Below are positions 43,883 to 54,859 of a stretch of DNA of 64,000 nucleotides, piece by piece. The notes beneath the pieces were generated by a model. It saw nothing but the letters and a program-made list of their open reading frames with translations. It was not told the origin of the DNA and ran no database searches. The stretch lies in the NCBI GenBank assembly GCA_037178625.1, contig CM074127.1, forward strand, positions 2,232,001 through 2,296,000, read 5' to 3'. The DNA is from Skeletonema tropicum. Taxonomy: Eukaryota > Bacillariophyta > Thalassiosirophyceae > Thalassiosirales > Thalassiosiraceae. The position numbers and the translations under genes were made by a program. The stretch's first letter is position 1; each line of letters begins with the position of its first letter.

Positions 43883-46800
43883 ATGGCCCCCAAATCCAAC
43901 GAAAAGCCGGTAGAAATCGCGGCCGAAACCGAAAGCAAAAAAGCCAACGATGGCAAAAACGACAAAAAGAAATCCAAAAAGAATGACAACCCCGACATCG
44001 TCGAGGATGACAACGCCATGTCCGAAGAAGATCGTGAGCTAAAGGAGCGCCTCGAAACGTGCGTCTCAACACTAATCAATGAAAAATCCGAGGCCAGCGT
44101 GACTACCCAAATACGCCTCAAGGCGCTAGATGTCATTGTTACTGAGTTGCGAAGTGCCACGTCGAGTATGACGAGTGTTCCCAAGCCGCTCAAATTTTTG
44201 AGGCCGAAATACGAGACGTTGAAGGAGTATTATGGGACTATTGGGGACAGTACGGAGGAAGAGGTTGTGTTTTTGAGGGCACGTCTTGGGGATGTTTTGG
44301 CTGTGTTGGCCATGACTTTAGGAAAGCATGGTGAGTATTGTTATCGCAGGATGTTATGTTACTTATTTCTCTCTCTGCTGCGCTGCAACATTAATTTTTA
44401 TTCATGTAATTTCTAAACACGCATGTATCGTACTTCTATCCATCTACAGACGAGAGAGAAAGTCTCAATTTCAAACTCAAAGGAGCCAAAGATTACAAAT
44501 CAATTACAAAAACATCAGAAGACAACCTCGGATCATGGGGACATGAATTCATCCGATCCCTCGCCGGTGAGATTGGTCAAGAATACAACGCAAGAGTTCT
44601 TGCTGGAGCGGATCCCGACGATGATGCCGCGTTTGAGGATTTATTGGGGATGGTGGATGTGATTGTTCCATTTAATGTGGAACATAATGCTGAGGCGGAG
44701 GCCATTGATTTGTTGATTGAAGTGCAGCGTCTGAAGAATGTGTTAAAGTTGGATAGTATTGATGAGAAGAATTTTAGGAGGGTGTGTTTGTATCTTATCA
44801 AGACGGCAGATTTCATGTCGGATCCGGATGATTATGCGGTAAGTAACAACCTTTATATGAGCGAGTTGAAAAAACATGCAATAAATCATGTGGCTAAACT
44901 CTATTGTTGACACTTTTTACAACACAGGAGGTACTAGAGGCAGCATATGAACTATTCCTCAAACAAAGTGAATACTTTGATGCCCTCCGAGTCGCTCTTC
45001 GTATGGGAAATGAGGAAGCCATCCCCGATTTAATGTCAGAATGTTCAGATGCACTCATGAAGAAGCAAATGTGTTTCCTACTTGCTAGACATCGCATCAA
45101 CTACGAAGTTGAGGGCGATGATGACGAAGATGAGCTCAATGAAATTATTGGTAATGAAAAGCTCAGCGAAGAGTTTTTGAAAGTAGCCCAGGACTTGGAT
45201 GTTACAGAGGCAAAAACACCTGAAGACATTTACAAGTCTCACTTGGCCGAGACTGGAGGATTTAGTCGACGAAGGGATGCAGGTGGCGCTATTGTGGATT
45301 CTGCGCGTGCCAACTTGGCAAGCACTTACGTCAATGCGTTTGTCAACGCTGGGTTTGGTCAAGATAAACTCATGACGCCTGACAATGAATGGTTGTACAA
45401 GAACAAAGACCATGGTATGATGGCAGCGTCTGCATCCCTCGGTTTGATCCAACTCTGGAATGTGGAGGAAGGTTTAGCGCAGATTGATAAATTTTTGTAT
45501 TCGTCGGAAGAATACGTAAAGGCTGGTGCCGCCCTCGCTGTTGGTATTTTGAGTAGTGGCGTTCGCAGTGATGCCGATCCTACACTTGCTCTACTTGACG
45601 AGCATATTAATGGAGATTCTCATATTATGAAGTGCGCGGCATGCACTGGTCTTGGAATCGCATACGCTGGTTCAGCAAGGGAGGATGTGATGGAATTGTT
45701 ACTTCCACTTGTCGAGCAAGACAATTCTGGACCCGAAACGATGCTCGAGGTGTCTCTTGCTGGATTGGCGCTTGGTATGATTTATGTTGGAAAATGTGAC
45801 GATGCTGTAGGAGGAACTATTGTTCAAAGGCTAATGGAGGCTTCTGACGAAGAACTTGATCACTCGCACGCAATTTTCCTCTGCCTCGGACTTGGCCTTC
45901 TCTTCCTTGGGCGCATGGAAAAAGCAGAAGCAATGTTGGAAGCGCTGAGAACAATCGAACACAAAATTTCAAAGACTGCTGTTATTGTATTGGAGACATG
46001 CGCTTACGCTGGAAGTGGCAATGTGCTTCAAGTCCAGGAGATGCTTCATCAATGTGCTGAGCACCTTGAAGAAGATGCGCAGCATCAGATGGCTGCTGTC
46101 ATCGGTATTAGTTTGATCACCATGGGCGAGGAAGTTGGGTCAGAAATGGCGCTCCGATCTTTTGAGCACCTCCTCCACTATTGCGAGCTACCAGTAAAGC
46201 GAGCTGTCCCACTTGCATTGGGAGTGCTAAATATCTCCAATCCAGACTTTAGTGTCATTGACCAATTGTCTAGATTATCACACGATCCCGACACTGAAAT
46301 TTCACAAAACGCCATTTTGGCTATGGGCTTGACAAGCGCTGGCACGAATAACTCTCGAGTTGCTGGATTATTGCGTCAGCTAAGCGAATTTTACAGCAAG
46401 GAGGCTGGTCATGTCTTTTGTGTCCGCATCGCTCAAGCTATGCTGCATATGGGCAAGGGTCTGATGACACTTTCCCCGATGCACTCCGATAAGATGCTTA
46501 CTAGTGGACCAGCGCTCGGAGGCGTGCTCACATTGATTTATTCTTGTCTTGACTTGAAAAGCACATTGTTGGACAAGTCGCACTATTTGATTTACTACCT
46601 CACCTGCGCCATGAACCCACGAATGCTCATCACAGTCAACGAAGATCTGTCGTGGAGACCAGTCACCGTCCGAGTAGGTCAAGCTGTTGAAACTGTAGGT
46701 CAAGCAGGAAAGCCAAAGACTATTACTGGATTCCAGACGCACACAACACCTGTTTTGATCAGCACTGGGGAACGTGCGGAACTGGGAACAGAAGAAGTCC

Positions 46801-46886
46801 TAAGCGTCAGCAGCGTGCTAGAGGGTATTGTTATCGTGAAGGATAATCCTGATTACGAAGCACCCGAGACCGAGGAGAAAAAGTAG
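43883..46886 (+). CDS. RPN1: 26S proteasome regulatory subunit RPN1 (PSMD2)
   Basis: Three exons, 43883-44330, 44450-44838 and 44928-46886, giving 931 residues. The N-terminus is Lys/Glu-rich and disordered (NDKKKSKKNDNPDIVEDD). Then come the conserved LKFLRPKYETLKEYYGTIGD, LGSWGHEFIRSLAGEIGQEY rebuilt across intron 1, and CLYLIKTADFMSDPDDY. The proteasome/cyclosome repeats occupy about residues 390-780: AAGASLG-like MMAASASLGLIQLWNVEEGL, AGAALAVGILSSG, AACTGLGIAYAGS, LAGLALGMIYVG and LCLGLGLLFLG. The C-terminus has SWRPVTVRVGQAVETVGQAG and the final beta domain. RPN1 is the base scaffold that binds ubiquitin receptors and shuttle factors in cytosol and nucleus. Confidence 0.95.
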
Positions 46887-46952
46887 AGATATTGTTATAA
46901 CATAACAACACTTATTTATATTCCAATAACTTTAATGCAATACATACTTCAA

Positions 46953-48329
46953 TTACACTATGTCATCAGCTTCGCAGCCGTAGGGGATAGTGCAATCATC
47001 TTGATTAGTACGCCTTGGTAGCGATGAAAGAGACATTCTTTGTGAAGTTTGCAAAATATTCAAATCGCCTGAAAAATGCTCGCGGCCCATGAACTGATAC
47101 GAAGAGTATGAAGCTTTTTTAGATGACCCAAGCTCAAATCGATGCTTGTTGATTCTAGCGGAAGGGGTGGAACCAAATGGAGTCCTGGGCCTATCCGCCA
47201 CGAAAGATTCTCTCGAAGATGCAAGGCTACTGCATCTGTGTCGGCTCTCTTGATCATTGATACGCGATTTGTGAGTGGATTTGCTGAACGATAACCGATT
47301 AGTGAAGTCGGGTGTACTATTATTTCTCCACACCAAAGATTGTTCAGGAGACCGATATGAACTTCGGAACGTTTGGGACTGGTATCTATCCCTCAAGCGC
47401 GCTCTCTCTCCTCTTTGCGATGCAGCGTGCAATGTCAATGCGGAGAACGATTTCCTCATTAACCCTGATGACCAATGCATCAAGGCAGCATATTTCTTCT
47501 GGCGCATTGACACACTCTCTTCTGTTAGGACTCGCCAGCGGTTGAATATCATCATCAAAAAGTAGACTTTTCGACGCATATTGGAAGCTGTAGTAACATC
47601 CTTCCAGGATCGGAAAGCACTGCCCAACTTTCGTTGGCGCACTGAACCTATCACATTCCCCTGCCAGACAATGCGCTTGAAAAGAAGAAAAGAGTGTCTA
47701 GCTGTGGCTCGTTTTGCCATTTGTAGCAACAGCAAACAAGCTTGTTGTCTCGTTTCTTTCTCAACCACACACCTCCAATGGTCAAAAGAACATCGCAATG
47801 CAAAACGACCGAGTATTGCAACGAATGATTCCAAATTATTATCGTTGCTGCCCGATATCTCTGCCTCGACGGACTCTTCGTAGTCATGATTGAAATCTAT
47901 TTCGTATCCTTCTAGAAGAGCAAGAGCGTCAACTACTTCGACATCGTCAAGATGTCTACCATTGATTGATGCGCGCAAACAAAGATCGTCTTTGCTACAT
48001 GTTGCTGCGGTACCATCATCGACATGATCATCACGTCCTTTTACTTCTATCAATGCGAGAGCGCCAATTGCATCATTATCTTGTGGGATATTGGTCGCAC
48101 TTCCGTCTATGTTGTCATTGTTATCAAAAGAAGAGGAAGAAACCTGCTCTGCGAACGTGCTATATGAAGAATCAGATTCATCAGTTGGCGGAGGTGGTGG
48201 CACATCACTGTCGCTTGAAGAAACGGGGCTTGGATAAATGAAGCTCTCACTTCTTGACCAGTCGATCTTTTCATCCCATGTAGAGTCTTTCCCCTCTTCG
48301 TACGAGTCGATTGAAGTTCTAGACAACAT
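46953..48329 (-). CDS. Sfi1-like Trp-repeat protein, putative centrin-binding
   Basis: 458 residues, single exon, ATG at 48329. The first 160 residues are acidic and Ser-rich with a PPPPP run. From about residue 170 to 300 the protein has spaced hydrophobic-Trp motifs: RFALRCSFDHWRCVVEK, RHSFLLFKRIVWQG, LGSAFRSWKDVTT, MMIFNRWRVLTEE, KYAALMHWSSGLMRKSFSAL. This spacing (about 30 residues, LxxFxxW) is that of Sfi1 repeats, which form a long helix that binds centrins at spindle poles and basal bodies. The C-terminal 150 residues are basic and Ser-rich. Assignment rests on the repeat pattern only. It is convergent with RPN1 (66 bp between stops). Confidence 0.55.
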   Translation of the reverse strand: MLSRTSIDSYEEGKDSTWDEKIDWSRSESFIYPSPVSSSDSDVPPPPPTDESDSSYSTFAEQVSSSSFDNNDNIDGSATNIPQDNDAIGALALIEVKGRDDHVDDGTAATCSKDDLCLRASINGRHLDDVEVVDALALLEGYEIDFNHDYEESVEAEISGSNDNNLESFVAILGRFALRCSFDHWRCVVEKETRQQACLLLLQMAKRATARHSFLLFKRIVWQGNVIGSVRQRKLGSAFRSWKDVTTASNMRRKVYFLMMIFNRWRVLTEESVSMRQKKYAALMHWSSGLMRKSFSALTLHAASQRGERARLRDRYQSQTFRSSYRSPEQSLVWRNNSTPDFTNRLSFSKSTHKSRINDQESRHRCSSLASSRESFVADRPRTPFGSTPSARINKHRFELGSSKKASYSSYQFMGREHFSGDLNILQTSQRMSLSSLPRRTNQDDCTIPYGCEADDIV

Positions 48330-48635
48330 GACAAGAAAGAGGGTGAATCGACCTACATGTATACCGATGCTGGTCCTGTAGAGACGAGGGTGAATCTTTG
48401 TTCGTGAATAGCCGTTTTTGCTTCAGAGCAGTTCGTTCTGCTACCAGCGGGTGATTTAAAATTTTGCCTACGACGACAGCAATTGAAATTGGAAATTAAA
48501 TTGTGATTCATTTTTCACAGTTGCACTTTCGAGCTCTAGACATATTTCTGTATTTATTTGTTCACTACACATATTATATTGATCCGATGAAGCCGCATGT
48601 TACTACTAATAGGTGATCTTATGTCAGATCACCTA
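48330..48635. other. Intergenic region between two minus-strand genes
   Basis: 306 bp. It holds the promoter of the Sfi1-like gene and the 3' flank of the p24 gene. Nothing else seen. Confidence 0.35.
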
Positions 48636-49408
48636 CTACAGATACCTCCTTTGCTCAAAGAACTTCTTCAAATATAACACCTGTCCACAAGATATCAATA
48701 CCAACACAATTGCCTCCAGAAACGTCCACTCTACCACCCGATTAAACGTTGAATCTGCCAGCACTGTATGCCGATTTTCTCTTTCTCTCATGTATTCCTG
48801 ATGATCCGTCATGGTATCCAACCCCTCCATCAACTTTTCACTCAATTCAATCAAATGAGAAGTCAACCGATCATCTGGCCCAGCCTCTCCATCAATTCCA
48901 CGCATAGGTGGAACAACACGAATTGCGAAGCCTACCTCTCGATCGATTCCGTCCTTTTCGGCAACATAATCATCGGATCCCATGCTTCCATTTTGAATGC
49001 ACAGTTCATATTTTCCTTCACCAGTGATTGAGAATGTTCCCTCTTGGGCTTCACGTTGGGATCTCCATACCGGTGTCTATCGAGAAACGGCAAATTTAGT
49101 ATTGAATTGAAACGAGATGCACATGAAGAAATGTATATTGTCATGATGGACATAACTGGAGACATTTCATGTTGACTCACCATTTTGGAATCATAAAGGA
49201 CGACCCCTATCGGATCAGGAGATTCATTATCATCCAGAATATCAAAATTACCATGAATGGTAGATTTGACTCCCGCAGGAGCTATAACATTGTAACAGTG
49301 CTCTTCCCCACTTTCCACAACTGCCGACAAAGCTCCTTCTACAGCGATGTGTAAGTCATTATGGAGAAAGGCGATTAGAAGGACTTGTAATAGTATTGGC
49401 AGTCTCAT
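48636..49408 (-). CDS. p24/EMP24 family cargo receptor (GOLD domain)
   Basis: Two exons, 49408-49181 and 49076-48636, with a GT-AG intron of 104 bp and phase 0 on both sides; 222 residues. The ATG at 49408 opens a signal peptide (MRLPILLQVLLIAFLHNDLH). The GOLD beta-strands include EEHCYNVIAPAGVKSTIHGN with the conserved Cys, GVVLYDSKM and, after the intron, EGTFSITGEGKYELCIQNGS with the partner Cys. A membrane-proximal coiled coil (LIELSEKLMEGLDTMTDHQE and MRERENRH) precedes the C-terminal helix TFLEAIVLVLISCGQVLYLK. The tail KKFFEQRRYL carries the Lys/Phe-Phe signals that bind COPI and COPII coats. It cycles between ER and Golgi. Confidence 0.92.
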
Positions 49409-49850
49409 GATTTTCAAATTAGTAGCAGCAGCTGAAGAGGAAGCAAGGCTATCTATCAGGCGTCCCGGGTATCAATATTACAGGCACAGTCCAACAGCAC
49501 GCAGCGTCAGTGTTCCTTCGCTTGGTTTATTGGCTTCTATCTTGGATCTCTTGATTTGCTTGGATTTTATTGCTTGGATTTTTGTGTTCGATTTTTGGAG
49601 CCGAGCTCTGCAACTTTAGGAAATGCTACAACTTCTATACTTTTTAAGAACTGTCCACCTGCCCGCCCGGCCGCCGCCCGCCCGGCCGGCCGGCCCACCG
49701 CCTTTAGTTTTGTCTTGAGTCTTGACGATGGCTTCCACAGCATTGAAGAACGATGACGATGGTTGCTTCTCAAAAATTTAACGACAAGATCGTTCGTCAA
49801 GACTTCATTGGCATACTATCAATCCAATAAACATCACTACTGATACCACC
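49409..49850. promoter_or_regulatory. Divergent intergenic region with GC-rich palindromic block
   Basis: 442 bp between the p24 and CBS genes. A GC-only block at about 49656-49696 consists of CCCGCCCGGCCG and CCGGCCGGCCGG motifs. It can fold on itself and stands out from the AT-rich surroundings. Confidence 0.5.
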
Positions 49851-50606
49851 ATGTTTTCCATCGCCTCCCAAGTTGCCCGTCGATGCGCCGCAAGCCCAGC
49901 CGCTCGCCACCAGCTCACACTTCGTGCTGGATTCGCCCAAACCGTCAAGGAGGGCTTGACCGCCACAGATGCTTGGAGCAAGAGTTGCTACTCAGAAATG
50001 GACTATACAATCAATGAGAATCTTCCTGTGTATGATGCCGTGCAGAAATTTGCTGCTTATAATGTAGGATGTCTTGTTACTACAAATGATGAAGGTGAGC
50101 ATTGCTATGCTGTTTCATGACTTGTGTGCTCATCCAATGCCTGCTTGCTAATTGTTTGGCGATAATAAAACTTATATATCTCACATCTTGTCTCGCAACA
50201 CCAACACATACTTGGATTACTTGCCCAATCCACTATAAATTATCACCAACACACACACACACACAAAAAAAACAAAGGAAATATCTCCGGAGTTGTCAGT
50301 GAACGTGACTACGTCTGCAAAATCGCCCTCCTCTCCAAAACATCCAAAGACACACCCATCAAAGAAATCTCCACAAAGAGCGCCAACTTGATCGTTGCAT
50401 CTCCCAGCGAAACCGTCTCAGACTGTATGGCCAAGATGTTGTTGAAGGATATTCGTCACTTGCCACTATTGGATGAAGATGGGGGTGTTGTGGGCATTGT
50501 TTCGATTAAGGATCTTGTCAAAGCAGAGTTGAAGGAGAAGCAGGATGCTATTAAGACATTGTCAGACTTTGCTCTTGGAAAGGGAGGTCATTTCAGTGCG
50601 GAATAA
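49851..50606 (+). CDS. CBS-pair protein, probably mitochondrial
   Basis: Two exons, 49851-50094 and 50278-50606; 190 residues. The N-terminus MFSIASQVARRCAASPAARH is Arg/Ala/Ser-rich without acidic residues, a typical mitochondrial presequence. Two CBS motifs follow: NENLPVYDAVQKFAAYNVGC with GNISGVVSERDYVCK across the intron, and ASPSETVSDCMAKMLLKDIR with LPLLDEDGGVVGIVSIKDLV. Stand-alone CBS pairs bind adenine nucleotides such as AMP, ATP or NAD(H) and act as energy sensors; in plants, similar proteins (CBSX3) regulate mitochondrial thioredoxin. The intron ends in an AC-microsatellite plus A-tract instead of a polypyrimidine tract, with the acceptor AAAG. Confidence 0.9.
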
Positions 50607-51127
50607 AGAGGAATGATGTAGGAATGACTCGTTTTGGAATGCAAATTTCGTTTTTTTTGTAGTAGAGGAATAGATTAGGATCTCTCTTTCGAGAGAGAGG
50701 CAATGGATTGATACAATTTTTTGATTATTTGAACAGAAATGAATCAAGTTAGTTAATGGTTCATTATTGCGAGAGTTACCCATGGATAAATGTAGAGATC
50801 CGAAGTAACTGTATTTTTTGTGATCGCTGTCATTGCTTCAAGGAGTATGGGAAGCACATATAAAGAAACAAACTCGCGAATAAAAGAGAGATCTGCCAAG
50901 CGAAAATGTTGAGACTTGCCCGTACTCTGATAGATGCTCTGTTGTAGCTCTTCTTCTTTGTTGCGTCTTCTTCGTTGCATGCTGTTGCATGGCTGTTGCA
51001 TGTTTCATGATGTATGTGAGATTTTTGATTTTTAATTCGTGGCTCGACTTGCATGACTCGTGACTGCAAGCAGTGCAGAGTGCAGAAGAGTGCAGAGCAA
51101 GGGCAAGCAAACAATAGATCTCTCACC
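50607..51127. other. Intergenic region between two plus-strand genes
   Basis: 521 bp. Contains a short direct repeat of GCTGTTGCATG near 50980-51003 and GTGCAGA repeats near 51075. No gene recognised. Confidence 0.4.
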
Positions 51128-52252
51128 ATGGCAAACAAATCGCTGCTCCGAGTCATTGGGTCGTTGTTCCTAATAATTGTAACATGTATAAATACTGCCG
51201 ATGGAGCACGCTCTCTGTCGGCAAGGCGCGTGCGGGGAACTCCATCGCGTGCCAACAACCGATATGATAGAAGCATCACAACATTCGATCCCGAGGGTCG
51301 GTTATTGCAACTGGAGTATGCTCTTATCGCAGCGGAAGAACGGGGGAGAGGACTAACAGTCTGTGTAGAACGGGATGGTGTCGTCATCTTTGCTTTTCCG
51401 AGCAGTGATGATACCAGTGGCAGTGATGTGTCGTTGACATCAACTGAGTCGACGTCAAGCAAGTCAGATGAAATATTTACTGATTGCAATCCTACACACA
51501 ATTCAAAGATACACAGGCTTTCACCAACGCATCTGTTACTCACATCGGGGCTTGCTGGAGACTCACGCACACTTGCATCGGCATTCCGTAGAGTAGTGGC
51601 GTCATGGACTCATCAACATTACGGCGAGGTCATAACCACAAGAGAATTAGCAGCGGAGGTGGGAAAAGTACGACACAGCATCGGTTTGAGACCTGGTGCT
51701 AGAGTCTTGGGTGTCATAGGGTTACTCATTGGGCTTGATGAGAATGAGCAGGATGATGATTCTCCGATAACTGTGAAGATGTATCGAAGCTATCCAGGGG
51801 GCACAATAGATCGGTGTGATGTATGTTGTACAGGTGGTGGTGCCGATGCAAAAGGAAACTTGGCAAGGAAGGATGCAATGGAAAAACTTACGAATATAAT
51901 TTCTGAACCTTTTAGTGATCAAGGCATCAGTAATGCAGAGCCACCCACAAATGAAGAAGAATTGCAGGCAATTATAGAACAAGTGTCAAAAGTCGCATTG
52001 GATGCGCAAATGGGTAGAAGTGAGCTGAAGAATGACATTGAAGATGAATGCAAACAGACTGCAAAAGTAGATATTTATGTAGTCCGAGCATCACAGTTAC
52101 AACGCGAATCTGGTGAAAGGAATGAAGTTGCACTCTCGAGCTTTCACCGTAATCTCGGGAAGACGTCGATGAACATCCGATATGCTCGTCGGGTGTGTCC
52201 AACTCAGTTGACCACAGCGGCGCGATCTTTGACTCGTATAGCTACTACGTAA
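51128..52252 (+). CDS. Divergent proteasome alpha-type protein with N-terminal signal peptide
   Basis: 374 residues from the ATG at 51128, which has the best context (ACCATGG). An in-frame ATG at 51053 would hide the hydrophobic segment and is less likely. Residues 1-27 form a signal peptide (SLLRVIGSLFLIIVTCINTA, then DG). A basic, Ser-rich stretch without acids follows. Then comes the proteasome alpha N-terminal helix signature YDRSITTFDPEGRLLQLEYA. Parts of the Ntn fold are recognisable (LLLTSGLAGDSRTLASAFRR, EVGKVRHSIGLRPGARVLG, YPGGTIDRCDVCCTGGGADA), with Ser/Thr-rich and acidic insertions and a divergent tail. A secretory-route proteasome alpha-like protein is unexpected; +1 residues other than Phe would predict the periplastidal compartment or ER rather than the stroma. 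Confidence 0.75.
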   Translation: MANKSLLRVIGSLFLIIVTCINTADGARSLSARRVRGTPSRANNRYDRSITTFDPEGRLLQLEYALIAAEERGRGLTVCVERDGVVIFAFPSSDDTSGSDVSLTSTESTSSKSDEIFTDCNPTHNSKIHRLSPTHLLLTSGLAGDSRTLASAFRRVVASWTHQHYGEVITTRELAAEVGKVRHSIGLRPGARVLGVIGLLIGLDENEQDDDSPITVKMYRSYPGGTIDRCDVCCTGGGADAKGNLARKDAMEKLTNIISEPFSDQGISNAEPPTNEEELQAIIEQVSKVALDAQMGRSELKNDIEDECKQTAKVDIYVVRASQLQRESGERNEVALSSFHRNLGKTSMNIRYARRVCPTQLTTAARSLTRIATT

Positions 52253-52280
52253 ATTTACATGAGAATTATACAAAATTTCT

Positions 52281-54443
52281 TCAGGCCCAGTAATGAGGTG
52301 CAAGCTGTTGTAACCACAAGCCGTTGATTGAGCTGCATGGCATGACATCCACGCCACCACTGCTTCCATCAAATGTTTCTCCGAATACTACAAAATCTGA
52401 ACTCTCCCCGTATCGATGAAGAACACTCGCGGAGCTGATTGACACAGCATAGCGCCCACGTAAAGTGTAATAACATCCATCATTTCCAAGTTTGGCAGCA
52501 TTCATGAAATAGCCAGCACAGACGCATTTCCGTATAGCCTCACTTCTTTCTTGTGTATCAACTGCATTCGACCCTACCATTTCCTGCCTCTTTGTCCCAA
52601 ACCAGTTTGATCCTCCTCCAAAACGGCGGCTCAAGAATCGAGCTAACTGATTTCTAACGTCCAATGCTCGTTTTAGTGCTACTCGATTGACAAAGCGTTC
52701 TCGGCACTCGTCCTCTGACAAAATGGTTTTAGAGTGATCACACAAGTCAAAGAGATGTACCATTGTCATATGATCACCACTCCTATCCAGGATATCAGCC
52801 ATGGCATCGTCATAGTTCCTCCACTGACGTTCCGTTCTTGGTTGAAAGAACAAGTTCCGCACCTGAAGTGCAGCAGCAACAGTTAGCATATCCCCGACTA
52901 TCAATTTTGACACAGTTGAAGAAGTTTCGTGTCTCGATTCCATATCCAAGCTTGCCAAAAGCATGCGTGACACTCGTGGATCCGTTGGAAAGTAAATCAT
53001 TTCCTTTCCAAGTTCTGTCAGCTCAGCTTTGTCGTCGATTACTCCTAAAGCTGACAGGCTCTCCAACCCATGTGACAAAGCCTCTGAGCTTGGCAAACTT
53101 AATAGATCAAATGAGAGAATATTGTGTACCCCAAGAGCTTTAATTGTCATGATCAAAGTACTCAATTGACATCGTTGTATCTCTGGTGCTGTGTTCTCTT
53201 CCATATTTAGAAAGTCCTTCTCCGAGTAAAGTCGATAGCATTTGCCGGATCTGACCCTCCCAGCTCTCCCAGCACGTTGTTGAGCGCTTGCTCTACTAAT
53301 TGGGCAGACGATGAGCCGATCAAAGCCAGAGTATGGATCAAAGAAAGGCATTTTTGCAAACCCACAGTCAATGACGTGTGCTATCCTAGGCACAGTTACC
53401 GAAGTCTCAGCAATGTTTGTTGCCAAAATGATGCGGCGAGTCTTATTTTTCAGTTCATCTTCAGATCGAGGTAGAAAAGGCTGTGATTGCATCTGTTGAG
53501 ATAAAGAGCTGAATAAAGGAAGAAACACGACGTTCCCTCTTATCTGCATGTTATTCGCCATTTCAACTGCCCTATCAATGTCTTCTCCTGTTGGCAAGAA
53601 ACACAGAATGTCTCCGTCACCAACTTCACTCTCATGTATTTGTAATGCAATCTCTATTGTTGATTGTATATAATCAGACACAGGCTCTTTACTGTACATG
53701 ATATCCACAGGATGCTGTCGACCATCTACAGAAATGATTGTACCATTCCTCAAGTCAGCATCATTTGCATCGGAAATCGACGTCGTTCTTTTTGTCGCAT
53801 CAGAGTTATCATCTATTCTACCCCAACGCGACTTCCTTTTCTTCCTTCGTTTTTCATCACTACTTCTTTGCTTGCTATCTGCATCTTTTTGTCTCTTTCC
53901 AACGAAAAATTCTAGAAATGCCTCTGCATCCAAAGTTGCACTGCACACTACCAACCTCAAATCCGGCCTTACTCTTCTGATTTTCTTCACCACACCCAGA
54001 AGCAAATCTGTATTTAAACTTCGTTCATGTGCTTCATCAATAATCAGAACAGAGCAACGTTTGAGAAGTGGATCCAGCAGTAACGTTTCACGAAGGAGCC
54101 ATCCATCAGTAACATATCTTATCTTGGTCGTTCCTGGATTGTAAGTGGAAGAGAATCTAACAGAGTATCCAACAGTTCCAGAGCTATCTTGAAGTTCCTG
54201 TGATACCCTATTCGCGAGAGTAATAGCTGCGATTCGTCTCGGTTGAGTACATATAATTTCTCGGTCAATGTCATCATCACTATCAGCCCAACCATTCTCA
54301 TAAAAGTATCGCGGCAGCATGGTTGATTTACCGCATCCGGTTTCTCCAACAATGATCACCACTCCAAACTTTTCGAGTGCATAAAGTATTTGCGACCGAT
54401 GGGCGGCGATTGGTAACATTTGTTGTGACTGAGATGACGTCAT
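52281..54443 (-). CDS. DEAH-box RNA helicase, DHX35-like
   Basis: 720 residues, single exon, ATG at 54443. All DEAH helicase motifs are present: I VGETGCGKST, Ia CTQPRRIAA, Ib TDGWLLRE, II DEAH (LIIDEAHERSLNTDLLLG), III CSAT, IV ILCFLPTGEDID, V ATNIAETSVTVP and VI SAQQRAGRAGR. The winged-helix, ratchet (HA2) and OB-fold (YYTLRGRYAVSISSASVLH) domains follow. It lacks the N-terminal extensions of Prp2, Prp16, Prp22 and Prp43, and length and motifs are closest to DHX35. A Lys/Arg-rich insertion lies after motif III (residues about 185-220, KRRKKRKSRWGRIDD). It is convergent with the proteasome alpha-like gene, with 28 bp between stops. Confidence 0.9.
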   Translation of the reverse strand: MTSSQSQQMLPIAAHRSQILYALEKFGVVIIVGETGCGKSTMLPRYFYENGWADSDDDIDREIICTQPRRIAAITLANRVSQELQDSSGTVGYSVRFSSTYNPGTTKIRYVTDGWLLRETLLLDPLLKRCSVLIIDEAHERSLNTDLLLGVVKKIRRVRPDLRLVVCSATLDAEAFLEFFVGKRQKDADSKQRSSDEKRRKKRKSRWGRIDDNSDATKRTTSISDANDADLRNGTIISVDGRQHPVDIMYSKEPVSDYIQSTIEIALQIHESEVGDGDILCFLPTGEDIDRAVEMANNMQIRGNVVFLPLFSSLSQQMQSQPFLPRSEDELKNKTRRIILATNIAETSVTVPRIAHVIDCGFAKMPFFDPYSGFDRLIVCPISRASAQQRAGRAGRVRSGKCYRLYSEKDFLNMEENTAPEIQRCQLSTLIMTIKALGVHNILSFDLLSLPSSEALSHGLESLSALGVIDDKAELTELGKEMIYFPTDPRVSRMLLASLDMESRHETSSTVSKLIVGDMLTVAAALQVRNLFFQPRTERQWRNYDDAMADILDRSGDHMTMVHLFDLCDHSKTILSEDECRERFVNRVALKRALDVRNQLARFLSRRFGGGSNWFGTKRQEMVGSNAVDTQERSEAIRKCVCAGYFMNAAKLGNDGCYYTLRGRYAVSISSASVLHRYGESSDFVVFGETFDGSSGGVDVMPCSSINGLWLQQLAPHYWA

Positions 54444-54859
54444 TGGAAGATGGCGATTCTTGTCGCTTTAGGTAGTATCAAAGATCGCTATGGCGCCGCC
54501 TACTGATGTGTCTATCATCTCTATCTTCTTCATCATATGCATAAGTACTTATATAATATGTTGTTGTACACAAAGCCCCACACAACACACAACACACAAA
54601 CATTGCTATGCTATGCTGTGGAGAGTGGGGGAAATGGCTGGAAATGGCTGCCTCACGTTTACAGCTGTTAGCAAATCTTGGCGGATAATCGCAGAATTTT
54701 TATTCCTACGTACAAACGTACTGAAAGCCCCTTAACTGGGGAGCTACTCTACCCGTAAAAGTTCCGTCTTTATCAATTGCGAACAACAACCGGACCATGG
54801 TAAATAATGCCTCGTATGCCATATTCCACCAAGAGACATAAATGAACATTGTCCTATGT
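54444..54859. other. Intergenic region between helicase and transposase
   Basis: 416 bp. The half next to the helicase must hold its promoter; the rest may contain the transposon end, but no clear terminal repeat was found. CACACAACACACAACACAC near 54580 is a simple repeat. Confidence 0.4.
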
